39,935 nt of DNA from Sphaerisporangium cinnabarinum (GCA_003052455.1 QAPD01000027.1:1-39935), one strand, 5' to 3'. Positions 7,391-17,030 are shown, counted from the stretch's first letter. Notes: generated from the sequence alone by a model not told the origin. Numbers and translations are program-made.

Positions 7391-9169
7391 GTGAGCAACG
7401 ACCACCCCCGAGCCGCCGACGGCGCGCCCACCCCCGACGCAGCCCCTGCGGGGGCGGCACGGCCGGCGGCCTCGTCGCCCGACTGGTGGCGCAGCGCCGT
7501 GATCTACCAGGTGTACGTGCGCAGCTTCGCGGACGGGAACGGCGACGGGACGGGCGACCTCGCGGGCGTCCGCCAGCGCCTCGGCTACCTGCGCGACCTC
7601 GGCGTCGACGCGATCTGGTTCACCCCCTGGTACGTGTCCCCGCTCGCGGACGGCGGCTACGACGTCGCCGACTACCGCGCGATCGACCCGCAGTTCGGCA
7701 CGCTCGGCGAGGCCGAGCAGCTCATCGCGGAGGCCCGGGAGCTCGGCATCCGCACGATCGTCGACGTCGTCCCGAACCACGTCTCGTCCGAGCACGAGTG
7801 GTTCCGGGCGGCCCTCGCGGCCGGCCCCGGGTCGCCCGAGCGCGAGCGCTTCTGGTTCCACCCGGGCCGGGGGGAGGGCGGGTCGCAGGTCCCGACGCAC
7901 TGGGTCTCGGAGTTCCAGGGCGGCACGTGGACGCGCACGACGAACCCCGACGGCACGCCCGGCGAGTGGTACCTCCACGTGTTCGCGCCCGAGCAGCCCG
8001 ACCTCAACTGGGACCACCCCGACGTGCGCCGCGAGCACGAGGACATCCTCCGGTTCTGGTTCGACCGGGGCGCGGCGGGCATCCGCATCGACTCGGCGGC
8101 GCAGCTCGTCAAGGACCCGGCGCTGCCCGAGGTCCCGGACCACCCCGGTCCGGGCGAGCACCCGCACGTCGACCGCGACGAGCTGCACGACATCTACCGC
8201 GGGTGGCGCGCCGTCGCCGACGCGTACGACGAGCCGCGCGTCCTCGTGGGGGAGGTCTGGCTCGCGGACCGGGAGCGGTTCGCCCGGTACCTGCGCCCCG
8301 ACGAGATGCACACGGCGTTCAACTTCGACTTCATGGCCCGCCCGTGGGACGCGAAGGCCCTGCGGGAGTCGGTCCAGACCACGCTCGACGCGCACGCCCC
8401 GGTCGCCGCCCCGGCGACCTGGGTCCTGTCGAACCACGACGTGACCCGCCCCGTGACGCGCTACGGGCGCGAGGACAGCTCGTTCGCGTTCGCCACCAAG
8501 CGGTTCGGCACGCCGACCGACCTGGCGACCGGGCGGCGTCGGGCCCGCGCGGCCGCGCTGCTCTCCGCCGCGCTGCCCGGCTCGCTGTACCTCTACCAGG
8601 GCGACGAGCTCGGCCTGCCCGAGGTGGAGGACCTCCCGCTCGACGCCATCCAGGACCCGATGCACGCGCGGTCCGGCGGCGTCGACCCGGGCCGCGACGG
8701 CTGCCGCGTCCCCCTCCCGTGGACGCGCGGCGGCACGAGCCACGGTTTCGGTCCCGACGGCGGGGCGCCGCCCTGGCTGCCCCAGCCGCAGGGCTGGGGC
8801 GAGCTCTCCGTCGAGGCGCAGACCGGCGACGAGACCTCGGTGCTCACGCTCTACCGGCGCGTCCTCGCGACCCGCCGGGCCGAGCCCGCGCTCCGGGCCG
8901 GCGGGTTCCGCTGGCTCGACTCCCTCGGCGGGGTCGTGCTCGGCGACGACGTCCTCGCCTTCGTCCGCGAGGCTCCCCGCGACGGCGAGGGCGACGGCGA
9001 CGGGCGCGCGGTCGCGTGCGTCGTCAACCTCGGGCCCGACGACGTCCCGCTGCCCGCGGACGCCGAGGTCCTCCTGCGCAGCGACGCGCCCGGGAGCGCG
9101 TCCCGCGCCGGCGACGCGCCGAGCCTGGCGCACCTCCCCACCGACACCGCCGTCTGGCTCCGGGCCTGA
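7391..9169 (+). CDS. GH13 alpha-glucosidase (maltase-type)
   Basis: Predicted 592-residue cytoplasmic alpha-glucosidase of the alpha-amylase superfamily, cutting alpha-1,4/1,6-linked glucose from short imported oligosaccharides. After a 25-30 residue Ala/Pro-rich tail the barrel starts at WWRSAVIYQVYVRSF. Visible GH13 regions are DVVPNHVS (region I), AGIRIDSAA with the nucleophile Asp (II), LVGEVWL with the acid/base Glu (III) and LSNHDVTR with the third Asp (IV). The GTG at 7391 follows AAGAGGA at good spacing; an upstream in-frame ATG at 7235 lies within the putative -10 and gives a tail foreign to the family. It leads an operon with a binding protein and two permeases, implying uptake and hydrolysis of maltose-like or other alpha-glucosides. 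Confidence 0.9.
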   Translation: MSNDHPRAADGAPTPDAAPAGAARPAASSPDWWRSAVIYQVYVRSFADGNGDGTGDLAGVRQRLGYLRDLGVDAIWFTPWYVSPLADGGYDVADYRAIDPQFGTLGEAEQLIAEARELGIRTIVDVVPNHVSSEHEWFRAALAAGPGSPERERFWFHPGRGEGGSQVPTHWVSEFQGGTWTRTTNPDGTPGEWYLHVFAPEQPDLNWDHPDVRREHEDILRFWFDRGAAGIRIDSAAQLVKDPALPEVPDHPGPGEHPHVDRDELHDIYRGWRAVADAYDEPRVLVGEVWLADRERFARYLRPDEMHTAFNFDFMARPWDAKALRESVQTTLDAHAPVAAPATWVLSNHDVTRPVTRYGREDSSFAFATKRFGTPTDLATGRRRARAAALLSAALPGSLYLYQGDELGLPEVEDLPLDAIQDPMHARSGGVDPGRDGCRVPLPWTRGGTSHGFGPDGGAPPWLPQPQGWGELSVEAQTGDETSVLTLYRRVLATRRAEPALRAGGFRWLDSLGGVVLGDDVLAFVREAPRDGEGDGDGRAVACVVNLGPDDVPLPADAEVLLRSDAPGSASRAGDAPSLAHLPTDTAVWLRA

Positions 9170-9289
9170 CCGCGGCGACCGTCACGAGAACCCGGGCCGC
9201 GGGGCCCCGGCCCCACGACCCGCACCCGCTACCCAGCACCCAGCACCCCGTAACCCACCACCCAGCACCACCGGAACCCAGGAGCGACG
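9170..9289 (+). other. C/A-rich intergenic leader with short repeats
   Basis: The 120-bp gap before the binding-protein gene has an almost G-free stretch (about 9219-9275) with three copies of CCCAGCACC-like words, then AGGAGCGACG as the ribosome site. It may keep the translation start unstructured; no motif for a known regulator was recognised. Confidence 0.3.
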
Positions 9290-10690
9290 ATGAAGTCCAC
9301 ACGTCAGGCGACCGCCCTCACCCTCGCGGGGGCGCTCGCGTTCAGCACGCTCGCCGCGTGCTCGAGCGGCGGCTCGGGCAGCGACGACGAGAGCAGCGGC
9401 TCGGGCGGCGACGGGAAGGTCACCCTCAAGGTGGTGTCCCTCCTGCCGGGCTCCGAGCAGGAGGCGATCGACGCCTTCAACGCGCAGGTCGAGGAGTTCG
9501 AGGCCGCGAACCCGGACATCGACGTGCAGCCGGAGGAGTACGAGTGGAAGGCGACGACGTTCGCCCCGCAGCTCGCCGGCGGCACGCTGCCCGACGTCTT
9601 CGAGATCCCCTTCACCGACGCCAAGACGCTCGTCGAGAACGGCCAGCTCGCCGACCTCGACGAGCAGTTCCGGACCCTGCCGTACGCCGACAAGTTCAAC
9701 CCGGCGATCCTCGAGGCCGGGACGGGCTCCGACGGCCACGTCTACGCGATCCCCGCGAAGAACGTGTACGGCGTGGGCCTGCACTACAACCGGGAGCTGT
9801 TCGAGTCCGCCGGTCTCGACCCCGACCAGCCGCCGACCACGTGGGACGAGGTCCGCGAGGACGCGAAGAAGATCGCGGACGCCAACCCGGGCGTCGCGGG
9901 CTACATGCAGATGTCGCAGAACAACACGGGCGGCTGGCAGCTCACCGTCAACACGTTCGCGCGCGGCGGTCGGACGCAGGAGGTCGCCGACGACGGCACC
10001 GCCACCTCGACGCTCACGAACGACGGCACCAAGGAAGCGCTCGAGTGGCTCCAGGCCATGCGCTGGGAGGACAACTCCCTCGGGAGCAACTTCCTCCTCG
10101 ACTGGGGGACCATGAACCAGGCGTTCGCCGCGGGCCAGGTCGCCATGTACACGTCGGGCTCGGACGTCTTCACGTCGCTCGTCCAGACGAACGCGATCGA
10201 CCCCGCCACCTACGGCCTCGCGGCGCTGCCGCTCGAGGGCGACGACGCGGGCGTCCTCACCGGCGGCACGCTCGCCGCGATGCCGGCGGACGTGGACGAG
10301 GCGAAGAAGGAGGCCGCGATCAAGTGGATCGACTTCTTCTACCTCGGCAAGCTCGTCGACGAGAAGCGCGCCGTCGCCGACGCCGAGACGCTCGTCGCGA
10401 ACGACCAGCCCGTCGGCACCCCGGTCCTGCCGATGTTCTCCCCGGAGCAGTACCAGCAGAACCAGGAGTGGATCAAGGACTACATCAACGTCCCGCTCGA
10501 CCAGATGACGAGCTACACGGACACGATGTTCGACCTCCCGCTCGTGGGCGAGCCGTCGCAGAAGACGCAGGAGATCTACGCCCTGCTCGACCCCGTCGTC
10601 CAGGCCGTCCTCACCGACGAGAACGCCGACGTGGACGCGCTGCTGGAGCAGGCGAACACCGAGGCGCAGGCCCTGCTCGACCAGGGCTGA
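9290..10690 (+). CDS. ABC transporter sugar-binding lipoprotein
   Basis: Predicted 466-residue extracellular solute-binding protein of the maltose-type family (SBP_bac_1). The N-terminus is a lipoprotein signal peptide: MKSTRQ, a hydrophobic stretch, and lipobox LAAC near residue 24, followed by a Ser/Gly/Asp linker and then the binding domain from about residue 43. AGGAG precedes the ATG. It captures the sugar outside the membrane for the two permeases encoded downstream. Its association with an alpha-glucosidase suggests an alpha-glucoside ligand, but the ligand cannot be read from sequence. No ATP-binding subunit is encoded nearby; actinobacteria commonly use one shared MsiK-type ATPase. 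Confidence 0.9.
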   Translation: MKSTRQATALTLAGALAFSTLAACSSGGSGSDDESSGSGGDGKVTLKVVSLLPGSEQEAIDAFNAQVEEFEAANPDIDVQPEEYEWKATTFAPQLAGGTLPDVFEIPFTDAKTLVENGQLADLDEQFRTLPYADKFNPAILEAGTGSDGHVYAIPAKNVYGVGLHYNRELFESAGLDPDQPPTTWDEVREDAKKIADANPGVAGYMQMSQNNTGGWQLTVNTFARGGRTQEVADDGTATSTLTNDGTKEALEWLQAMRWEDNSLGSNFLLDWGTMNQAFAAGQVAMYTSGSDVFTSLVQTNAIDPATYGLAALPLEGDDAGVLTGGTLAAMPADVDEAKKEAAIKWIDFFYLGKLVDEKRAVADAETLVANDQPVGTPVLPMFSPEQYQQNQEWIKDYINVPLDQMTSYTDTMFDLPLVGEPSQKTQEIYALLDPVVQAVLTDENADVDALLEQANTEAQALLDQG

Positions 10691-10698
10691 CGCCCGTC

Positions 10699-10823
10699 GG
10701 GGCGCGCGGGCACCGTCCGCGCGCCCCGGCCCGCAGACCCGGGTCGGCCGGCGGCGCCCCCTGCCGGCCGACCCGCACCCCGCCGGTGCCCGACGGCGCG
10801 ACGCACCTCGCGTCGTCGGGCAC
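10699..10823 (+). other. Three tandem hairpins between binding-protein and permease genes
   Basis: Within the 161-bp gap are three strong stem-loops: 10699-10709 with 10717-10727 (11 bp), 10740-10752 with 10763-10775 (13 bp), and 10786-10795 with 10814-10823 (10 bp, with a nested 4-bp ACGC/GCGT stem). All are perfect in their arms and none has a T-tract. Structures in this place of sugar ABC operons are known to protect the upstream message and lower expression of the permeases; that role is inferred here. Confidence 0.6.
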
Positions 10824-10851
10824 CTCCCACCGCACCGAAGGACGTCCACCC

Positions 10852-11817
10852 GTGACCGCCACCACCGCCCCGCCGCGACGGGGACCCGCCTCGCACGCGC
10901 GGGCCGACCGCGGCGGCCGCCGCCGCAGCCCCGTGACGTGGTTCCGCGGCGGCGGCCTGAGCAACCTCGTGTTCCTGCTCCCGCTGATCCTGATCTTTGG
11001 CGTCTTCTCGTGGTTCCCGATCGTGCGCGCGGTGATCATGAGCTTCCAGGAGACGAACCTCGTGAGCGACCCGACGTTCGTCGGGCTCGACAACTTCCGC
11101 CAGGTGCTCAGCGACCCGCTCCTGGGCAAGGCCGTGCAGAACACGCTCTACTTCGCGTTCCTCGCGCTGCTGTTCGGGTACCCGATCCCGCTCGTCGCCG
11201 CGGTGCTCATGCGCGAGGTCCGCCGGGCGCGCGGGCTGTACTCCGCGCTCGCCTACCTGCCGGTCGTCGTGCCGCCGGTCGTCGCGGTGCTGCTGTGGAA
11301 GTTCTTCTACAACGGCAGCCCGACGGGCGTGTTCAACACGATCCTCGGCTGGGTCGGGCTCGGCCCGTACCCGTGGCTCCAGGACGCCTCGACGGCGATG
11401 CCCTCGCTCGTGCTCGCGGCCACGTGGGCCGGCGCGGGAGGGACGATCATCATCTACCTCGCGGCGCTCACGAGCGTGCCGCCGGAGCTCTACGACGCGT
11501 CCGAGGTCGACGGCGCCGGGCTGTGGCGCAAGATCTGGCACGTCACGCTGCCCGCGCTGCGCGGCGTCCTGTTCATCACCCTGATCCTCCAGGTGATCGG
11601 CACGGCGCAGGTCTTCCTCGAGCCCTACCTCTTCACCGGGGGCGGGCCGAACAACGCGACCCTGACGATCCTGCTGCTCATCTACCGCTACGCCTTCCAG
11701 AACAGCCTGGGCGGCGACTACGGGGCCGCGACCGCGCTGTCGATCATGCTCGCCGCCGTCCTCGCCGTCTTCTCGGTCCTCTACTTCCGGCTCACCCGGT
11801 CCTGGAGCACGTCATGA
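10852..11817 (+). CDS. Sugar ABC transporter permease (MalF type)
   Basis: Predicted 321-residue inner-membrane permease. A basic cytoplasmic tail of about 30 residues precedes six hydrophobic segments, the first being NLVFLLPLILIFGVFSWF. The EAA loop that contacts the ATPase is seen as YDASEVDGAGLWRKIWHVTLP (cut here by one residue at the end), about residues 217-238. The GTG at 10852 follows GAAGGACG. It forms the channel with the next gene, whose start overlaps its stop by 4 bp. Confidence 0.88.
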   Translation: MTATTAPPRRGPASHARADRGGRRRSPVTWFRGGGLSNLVFLLPLILIFGVFSWFPIVRAVIMSFQETNLVSDPTFVGLDNFRQVLSDPLLGKAVQNTLYFAFLALLFGYPIPLVAAVLMREVRRARGLYSALAYLPVVVPPVVAVLLWKFFYNGSPTGVFNTILGWVGLGPYPWLQDASTAMPSLVLAATWAGAGGTIIIYLAALTSVPPELYDASEVDGAGLWRKIWHVTLPALRGVLFITLILQVIGTAQVFLEPYLFTGGGPNNATLTILLLIYRYAFQNSLGGDYGAATALSIMLAAVLAVFSVLYFRLTRSWSTS

Positions 11818-12887
11818 CCCTCTCGCCCACCGACAACCCGAGCGAGATCGGCGTCGTCTCGCAGGACTCCGCAGCGACGGCCGAGGGCGCGCCCGCGGGC
11901 CCGACGGACGGGACGGACGCCGCCCGCCGCGCCGCCGAGGCGAGCCGCACGCGTCGTGAGGCGGACCGCCGTCGGCTGCGCGCCCGCCGCCGGAGGGCGC
12001 TCGACGGCGTCGAGGACCGCGGCGCGCTCTCCGAGGCGGACTGGCGCCGTCCGTCCGTGCGGTGGGGCATGGGCACGACCCACGTCCTGCTGCTCGTGGT
12101 CCTCGTCGTCGCGGGCCTCGGCCCGATGCTGCTGCTCGCGAAGTACGCCGTCACGCCGACGCAGGACATCCTGCGCACGCCGATGGCCGTCTTCCCGAAC
12201 GGCATCGCGTGGGACAACCTCGACAAGGCGTGGAACGACGTCCAGGTCAGCCGGTACTTCCTCAACACGATCTGGCTCGCGGTCGGGTCGTGGGCGTCGC
12301 AGATCCTCGTCGCGACGACGGGCGGCTACGCGCTGTCCGTGCTGCGCCCGCGGTACGGGAAGGTCGTGCAGGCGCTCGTGCTGTCGACGATGTTCGTCCC
12401 CGCGATCGTCCTGCTCGTCCCGCTGTACCTGACGATCCTCGACCCGCCGCTGCTGGGTCGCTCGCTCATCAACAGCTTCTGGGCCGTGTGGCTGCCCGCG
12501 GGCGCGAGCGCGTTCAACGTGCTGCTCGTCCAGCGGTTCTTCGACAGCCTCCCGCGCGAGGTGTTCGAGGCCGCGCGCATGGACGGCGCCGGGCCGTACC
12601 GGCTGTTCTGGTCGGTCGTGCTGCCGATGTCGCGACCGATCGTCGGCGTCGTCTCGGTCTTCGCGGTCATCGCGGCCTGGAAGGACTTCCTCTGGCCGCT
12701 GCTCGTGCTCAAGGACCCGGCGATCCAGCCGCTGTCCGTGCGCCTGCCGTCCATCGAGGCGTCGACCGACCTCGGCGTCTTCCTCGCGGCCCTCGCGATC
12801 TCGACCCTCATCCCCGTCGGCCTGTTCCTCGTCTTCCAGCGCATGTTCCTCCAGGGCGCCGGCCTCGGAGGAGCGGTCAAGGGCTGA
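11814..12887 (+). CDS. Sugar ABC transporter permease (MalG type)
   Basis: Predicted 357-residue permease, partner of the preceding MalF-type protein. It has an unusually long hydrophilic N-terminal extension of about 80 residues, rich in Ala, Arg and acidic residues and ending at the first membrane helix [20 protein letters not shown]. The family usually has 20-40 residues there. The EAA motif is [19 protein letters not shown]. The ending LGGAVKG is shared with the cello-oligosaccharide permease at 29765, as is typical of MalG proteins. ATGA overlap with the upstream gene, with CTGGAG as ribosome site, indicates coupling. Confidence 0.88.
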   Translation: MTLSPTDNPSEIGVVSQDSAATAEGAPAGPTDGTDAARRAAEASRTRREADRRRLRARRRRALDGVEDRGALSEADWRRPSVRWGMGTTHVLLLVVLVVAGLGPMLLLAKYAVTPTQDILRTPMAVFPNGIAWDNLDKAWNDVQVSRYFLNTIWLAVGSWASQILVATTGGYALSVLRPRYGKVVQALVLSTMFVPAIVLLVPLYLTILDPPLLGRSLINSFWAVWLPAGASAFNVLLVQRFFDSLPREVFEAARMDGAGPYRLFWSVVLPMSRPIVGVVSVFAVIAAWKDFLWPLLVLKDPAIQPLSVRLPSIEASTDLGVFLAALAISTLIPVGLFLVFQRMFLQGAGLGGAVKG

Positions 12888-12941
12888 CCCCAGCGCTCTG
12901 CCCCCGCCCCACCCCTCCGCCCCCTCTCCGCCCCCACCTCT

Positions 12942-13005
12942 CCGTCGAACACGGGGTTGGCGACCGGAATCGTCTCGATCCGGTCGCCAACCCCGTGCTC
13001 GACGG
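12942..13005. terminator. Long intergenic palindrome, bidirectional terminator candidate
   Basis: Arms 12942-12968 and 12979-13005 pair over 27 bp with one mismatch (A12949/C12998); the loop is 10 nt. It lies between two converging genes, the MalG-type permease and the alkaline phosphatase, so it could end transcription from both sides. The core CACGGGGTTGGCGACCGG recurs with small changes in the palindrome at 18834-18899. Confidence 0.6.
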
Positions 13006-13070
13006 CGCCAACCCCGTGGTCGGCGGCGCCAGGGCCGTGGTCGGCGGCGGTAGGGGCGTGGTCGGCGGCG
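12987..13070. repeat. Four-copy 21-bp tandem repeat
   Basis: Four direct units of exactly 21 bp: 12987-13007, 13008-13028, 13029-13049 and 13050-13070. All end in CGTG, one base, TCG, one base, CGGCG; divergence grows towards the right, mainly in the first six bases. Unit 1 is also the right arm of the adjoining palindrome, so the array looks like stepwise duplication of that arm. It stops 8 bp before the alkaline phosphatase stop codon. Confidence 0.8.
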
Positions 13071-13078
13071 CGGGCGGT

Positions 13079-14386
13079 TCAGCCGCGGCCGCGGGGCTGC
13101 ATCGCGCGCAGGACGGCGTCGTGGACGTCGGTGTTGCGCTGTGCGCCCGCGAGGCGTGCGGCGCCCGGGCCCTGCGCGGTGATCGGCGTCGCCTCGCCCG
13201 TGTGGCCGCCCGTCGTCCAGTCGACCGTGAACTGCAGGTCGGAGCCCGCGAGGTCGAACGGGCCGTCCTCGGCCGTCGCACCCTCGCCGCCCTCGTCCTC
13301 GGGGTCGACGTTCTCGATCGCGAGCCCGCCCGTCGCGTGGTCGCCCACGACGAGCACGAGCGTGTCCCGGTTCCGCTCCTGGAAGTCCAGCGCCAGCGCG
13401 ACGGTCTCGTCGAGCGCCTGCCCGGCCTGGATCGTGCGCGTCGCGTTGGAGCGGTGCGCGAACTCGTCCACGCCCTCCTCCTCGACGAGCAGGAAGAACC
13501 CGTCGCGGTCGCGCGACAGCACGTCGAGCGCCTTGGCCGTCATGTCGACGAGCGGTACCTCCGGCTCGTACAGGTCGCCCTCGCCCTCGTTGCGCTGCTC
13601 GAACATCTCCTCGTTCGCGAACAGGCCGAGCAGCTTGCGCCCGCGCGCGTCAGCGAGCCCCTCGGCGTCGCTCACGTACGTGTAGCCGAGGCCCTGCGCG
13701 CGCTCGACGAGGTTCCGCTTCGTCCCCTTGCTCTGCTCGGTCGGGTCCTTCGCGGGGTTGTCCTCCCACGCGCCGGGGTCGCCCGCCGGGTACCACCAGT
13801 CCTCGCCGCCGCCGAGGACGACGTCGGGCCGCGAGCCCTCGAGGAGCTGGCGCGCGATCTCGCTCTGGTCGCCGCGGTCGGGCACGTGCGCGCCGAACGC
13901 CGCGGGCGTCGCGTCGGTGACCTGCGCCGTCGTGACCAGGCCCGTGGCCTTGCCCGCGTCCCGGGCCGCCTCGAGGAGCGTCGGGACCGGGTTGCCGTCG
14001 ACGTCGACGCCCACCGCCCCGTTGTACGTCCGGACCCCGGACGCGAACGCCGTCGCGCCCGCCGCGGAGTCCGTGACGGCCTCCTCGGGGTCGGCCGAGT
14101 CCGTCGTGGTCCAGCCGGCGTGCTCGAGCGAGTCCATCGCGAGCTGCCCGTCCTTGCCGACCGTCGCGAGCCGGACCAGCTCGCGGTGCGAGAGCCCGAG
14201 CCCGTCGCCCTGGATGAAGATGACGTTGCGGGCGCGGTCGTTCCCGTGACCCTGGCCGCCGCCGCGGTCGCCGCCCCGGTCGTCGCCGCGCTCGCCACCG
14301 CCGCCGAGCGGCAGGAGCATCACGAGCGCCGCGGCGGCCGCGACCCCCGTCGTCCGTGCGCTGAACCGTCCTCGTCGTGCCTGCAT
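13079..14386 (-). CDS. Secreted alkaline phosphatase
   Basis: Predicted 435-residue PhoA-family phosphomonoesterase. An Arg-rich start and hydrophobic stretch (about 1-33) form a signal peptide, followed by a Gly/Asp/Arg linker. Conserved blocks are [11 protein letters not shown] (metal Asp), [17 protein letters not shown] with the phosphorylated Ser, [26 protein letters not shown] and the late [10 protein letters not shown] histidine, together giving the two-zinc/magnesium site. The ATG at 14386 follows AAGGGGAG; a longer reading upstream adds a non-signal-like tail. No PHO box was recognised in the 162-bp upstream gap (14387-14548). It is not obviously linked in function to its neighbours; phosphate scavenging outside the cell is the expected role. 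Confidence 0.88.
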   Translation of the reverse strand: MQARRGRFSARTTGVAAAAALVMLLPLGGGGERGDDRGGDRGGGQGHGNDRARNVIFIQGDGLGLSHRELVRLATVGKDGQLAMDSLEHAGWTTTDSADPEEAVTDSAAGATAFASGVRTYNGAVGVDVDGNPVPTLLEAARDAGKATGLVTTAQVTDATPAAFGAHVPDRGDQSEIARQLLEGSRPDVVLGGGEDWWYPAGDPGAWEDNPAKDPTEQSKGTKRNLVERAQGLGYTYVSDAEGLADARGRKLLGLFANEEMFEQRNEGEGDLYEPEVPLVDMTAKALDVLSRDRDGFFLLVEEEGVDEFAHRSNATRTIQAGQALDETVALALDFQERNRDTLVLVVGDHATGGLAIENVDPEDEGGEGATAEDGPFDLAGSDLQFTVDWTTGGHTGEATPITAQGPGAARLAGAQRNTDVHDAVLRAMQPRGRG

Positions 14387-14548
14387 GAGACTCCCCTTCC
14401 CACCGGCGCCGGCTCCGGTGCCGGCACGGCCGCCGCGGACGGGGTCGCCGTCGTCGCGGGGCACGCCCGACGGCGTCGGTGCCGCCGGGTCGCTCCCCAC
14501 GCTAGGCAGGGGCGGGGGACTGGCAAGCGGGGCCGGGGTGCGGGGCGG

Positions 14549-15589
14549 TCACCAGCGGTTGTGGACCTCCTCGGCCCAGCCGACGAGCCCGTCGAACCGC
14601 ACCGGCGTGGACGGCGTGCCGCCCGCACCCGGCGCGGCCGACGGGGTGAACGTGCCCGACCAGTGCCCGAAGCACTGGTCGGTCGACGACGAGACGACCC
14701 CGAGGTGCGTGCGCGTGACCTTCGTGTGGAAGGGCACGAACGTCGCGTCGAGCCCGCCGCCGCTGACGCGCCACGGCCGGTCCGGGTCGGCGAGGTCGTA
14801 GTCCCACACGAGCTCGTCGGGGAGGTGGTGGAGGCGCCCGTCGACGAGGACCGCGTTCTCGGTCGATCCGGTTCCGACCGTCCAGCGGCCGCCCACCTGG
14901 ATCCCGACGACCCGGCCGTGGCTCTCGCCCGAGCCCGCGCCCCAGTTCCACCGGACGTCGTAGGGCCAGCGCCCGCGCCCGTGGTCGAGCACGGCCCACG
15001 ACGACCCGGCGGGCACGTCGATCGTCCGGCCGTCGACCCACAGCGTGCCGTGCGCGGGGCGGGCCACGTCCTTGACCGTGTACTGGAACCGCGTGTCGCT
15101 CCACGGGACCACCACGGCGAGCCGCTCGTGACCTTGCGGCAGCGCGGCGACGACGTCGAACGAGACGTCGCGCGTGCGTGCCCGCAGGCGCGTGCCGCCG
15201 TCGACCTCGTCGAGGTCGATCGCGAGGTTCTTCGCCCGGGCGCGCGCCGGGCCCTCGCCCAGCGTGCCGGGGAGCTCGACGCCGCGCGCCGGCACCACGG
15301 TCGCGGCGGCGCCCCACGTCCGCCCCGACTCCCGGTCCAGGACCCACACCTCGTGCACCGCGGCGTAGTCGATCGAGGAGACGGTGAGGGCGAGGACGTG
15401 CGTCGGGGTGGTGACGCCCCAGTACTCCCAGCGCTTGTTCCGGCCGAACCGGCGCGGGCCGCCCGCGCCGCGCCGCCCGATCTCGTCGGTGTCGACGAGG
15501 GGCTGCCGGGCCCAGCCGACGGCCCGGCGGTCGAGGCGGCCGTCGGGGCGCGTGAGCGGCACGCGCTCGGTGATCTCCGGGAGCGGCAC
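14549..15589 (-). CDS. DUF2804 family protein
   Basis: Predicted 346-residue protein of the uncharacterised DUF2804 family. It shows the family look: an early [17 protein letters not shown], a KRWEYWGV block, and many Trp/Gly/Asp-rich beta segments such as WNWGAGSG and PFHTKVTRT. No signal peptide, membrane helix or catalytic motif known to me is visible, so a cytoplasmic beta-rich protein is likely. The GTG at 15589 follows GGAGGTGGA. Family members are sometimes near lipid-related genes, but nothing here supports a role. It is divergent from the haem genes and 162 bp upstream of the alkaline phosphatase on the same strand. Confidence 0.75.
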   Translation of the reverse strand: MPLPEITERVPLTRPDGRLDRRAVGWARQPLVDTDEIGRRGAGGPRRFGRNKRWEYWGVTTPTHVLALTVSSIDYAAVHEVWVLDRESGRTWGAAATVVPARGVELPGTLGEGPARARAKNLAIDLDEVDGGTRLRARTRDVSFDVVAALPQGHERLAVVVPWSDTRFQYTVKDVARPAHGTLWVDGRTIDVPAGSSWAVLDHGRGRWPYDVRWNWGAGSGESHGRVVGIQVGGRWTVGTGSTENAVLVDGRLHHLPDELVWDYDLADPDRPWRVSGGGLDATFVPFHTKVTRTHLGVVSSSTDQCFGHWSGTFTPSAAPGAGGTPSTPVRFDGLVGWAEEVHNRW

Positions 15590-15673
15590 GGCTCCACCTC
15601 CACGTGGTCGGCTCGGGGCGGCTCGTGCGCGGGCGTCGGTGCCTGCGGCGCGGCCCGAGGAGCGAGCGGCCCG

Positions 15674-15733
15674 AGTCTAGGGTGCGAGCGTCCTCGCGAG
15701 GGACGAGGTGACACTCTGTCCCGTCAATGTCAC
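15674..15733. promoter_or_regulatory. Divergent promoter region, DUF2804 / ferrochelatase
   Basis: In the 190-bp gap (15590-15779), AGTCTAGGGT (15674-15683) reads as TAGACT on the minus strand and TAGGGT on the plus strand, possible back-to-back -10 boxes. An inverted repeat GTGACA (15708-15713) / TGTCAC (15728-15733), centres 20 bp apart, lies in the ferrochelatase leader and could bind a dimeric regulator. No known haem- or iron-box was recognised. Confidence 0.35.
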
Positions 15734-15779
15734 GTCCGAGGTGCCCGCTTCCGGACGAGCGGGCTCAGGAGCGGGTGCC

Positions 15780-17030
15780 ATGATCGGGAGCATGCCCCCG
15801 TTCTCCCCCCAGGACGTCACTGCCGACACGGGCCGGGCCGCTGCGCCCGTCGAGCCCGTCGAGCCCGCCGCCACCCCCGCGAGCGCCGTCGACCCCGGTC
15901 CCACCCCCGACCTGCGCCCGTACGACGCGCTGCTGCTGTACTCGTTCGGCGGGCCCAACAAGCCCGAGGACGTCGTGCCGTTCCTGCGCAACGTCACCGC
16001 GGGCAAGGGCATCCCGGACTCGCGCCTCGAGGAGGTCGGCGAGCACTACTACGGCTTCGGCGGCAAGAGCCCCATCAACGAGCAGAATCTCGCGCTCAAG
16101 GCGGCGCTCGAGGCCGAGCTCGCGCGCCGCGGCGTCGAGCTGCCCGTCGTGTGGGGCAACCGCAACTGGGAGCCGTACACGACCGACGCGATCGACGAGC
16201 TCGAGGCGCTGGGCGCGAAGAACGCGGTCGCCCTGGTGACGTCCGCGTACTCGTCGTACTCGGGCTGCCGCCAGTACCGCGAGGACCTCGCGGTCGTGCT
16301 CGACGGGCGCGGCCAGCTCGGCCCCGACGGCTCCACGGGCGTGCAGTTCGACAAGGTGCGCTCCTACTTCAACCACCCAGGCTTCGCGCAGGCGAACGTC
16401 GACGCGGTGCTCGACGGCTACGCGGCGCTCGCGGACAAGGGCGGCGACGGCGCGGCCGCGCGGCTCGTGTTCGTCACGCACTCCATCCCGGACACCATGG
16501 AGGCGGCGTCGCGCATCTCGTTCGCGACGTACTCCGAGCAGCACCTCGACCTCGCGCGCGTGATCGCGGCGGAGGTCTCGGCGCGCCTGGGTCACGACGT
16601 CGCGTGGGACCTCGCGTACTGCTCGCGGTCCGGCCCGCCGAGCCAGCCGTGGCTCGAGCCCGACGTGAACGACCACCTCGAGGCCCTCGCGCAGGACGGC
16701 GTCCGCGACGTCGTGCTGTCGCCGATCGGCTTCGTCTCCGACCACATGGAGGTCGCGTACGACCTCGACACCGAGGCGATGGAGACGGCGACGGGGCTCG
16801 GGATGACCGCGGTCCGCGCGGGCACCGTGAGCACGCGCGAGCCGTTCGTGCGCGGTCTCGTCGACCTGCTCGTCGAGCGCGCGGCGCTCGCGCGCGGCGA
16901 GGTCGTCGAGCAGGCCACGGTGGGCGCGCTGCCCGCGTTCCGCTCGGTGTGCGCGCCGGGCTGCTGCCTGCGCCGCGACGGCGAGCCGAGCGGCGTCCCG
17001 GCGCTGTGCAGCACGGACATCCACAGCTGA
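15780..17030 (+). CDS. cpfC: Coproporphyrin III ferrochelatase
   Basis: Predicted 416-residue ferrochelatase (HemH family) inserting ferrous iron into coproporphyrin III in the Gram-positive haem pathway. The catalytic domain starts at [18 protein letters not shown] after about 45 Pro/Ala-rich residues. The conserved active-site region is [11 protein letters not shown], followed by [17 protein letters not shown] and [12 protein letters not shown]. The C-terminus carries CAPGCC and a final Cys in the pattern of the [2Fe-2S] site of actinobacterial enzymes. The ATG at 15780 is chosen for AGGAG 8 nt upstream; an alternative ATG at 15792 lacks this. It is 41 bp ahead of the coproheme decarboxylase gene, the next pathway step, and almost certainly cotranscribed. 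Confidence 0.93.
   Translation: MIGSMPPFSPQDVTADTGRAAAPVEPVEPAATPASAVDPGPTPDLRPYDALLLYSFGGPNKPEDVVPFLRNVTAGKGIPDSRLEEVGEHYYGFGGKSPINEQNLALKAALEAELARRGVELPVVWGNRNWEPYTTDAIDELEALGAKNAVALVTSAYSSYSGCRQYREDLAVVLDGRGQLGPDGSTGVQFDKVRSYFNHPGFAQANVDAVLDGYAALADKGGDGAAARLVFVTHSIPDTMEAASRISFATYSEQHLDLARVIAAEVSARLGHDVAWDLAYCSRSGPPSQPWLEPDVNDHLEALAQDGVRDVVLSPIGFVSDHMEVAYDLDTEAMETATGLGMTAVRAGTVSTREPFVRGLVDLLVERAALARGEVVEQATVGALPAFRSVCAPGCCLRRDGEPSGVPALCSTDIHS

Noticed and set aside
9219-9275. CCCAGCACC repeats as a CRISPR-like or regulatory array
   Set aside because: Copies are short, overlapping and without spacers; simple C/A-rich low complexity is enough to explain them.
12062-16900. Very long open frames, such as one running through the permease, phosphatase, DUF2804 and ferrochelatase regions
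   Set aside because: At this GC content stops are rare in every frame. These readings give Arg/Pro/Ala-rich proteins without family motifs and cross well-supported genes on both strands.
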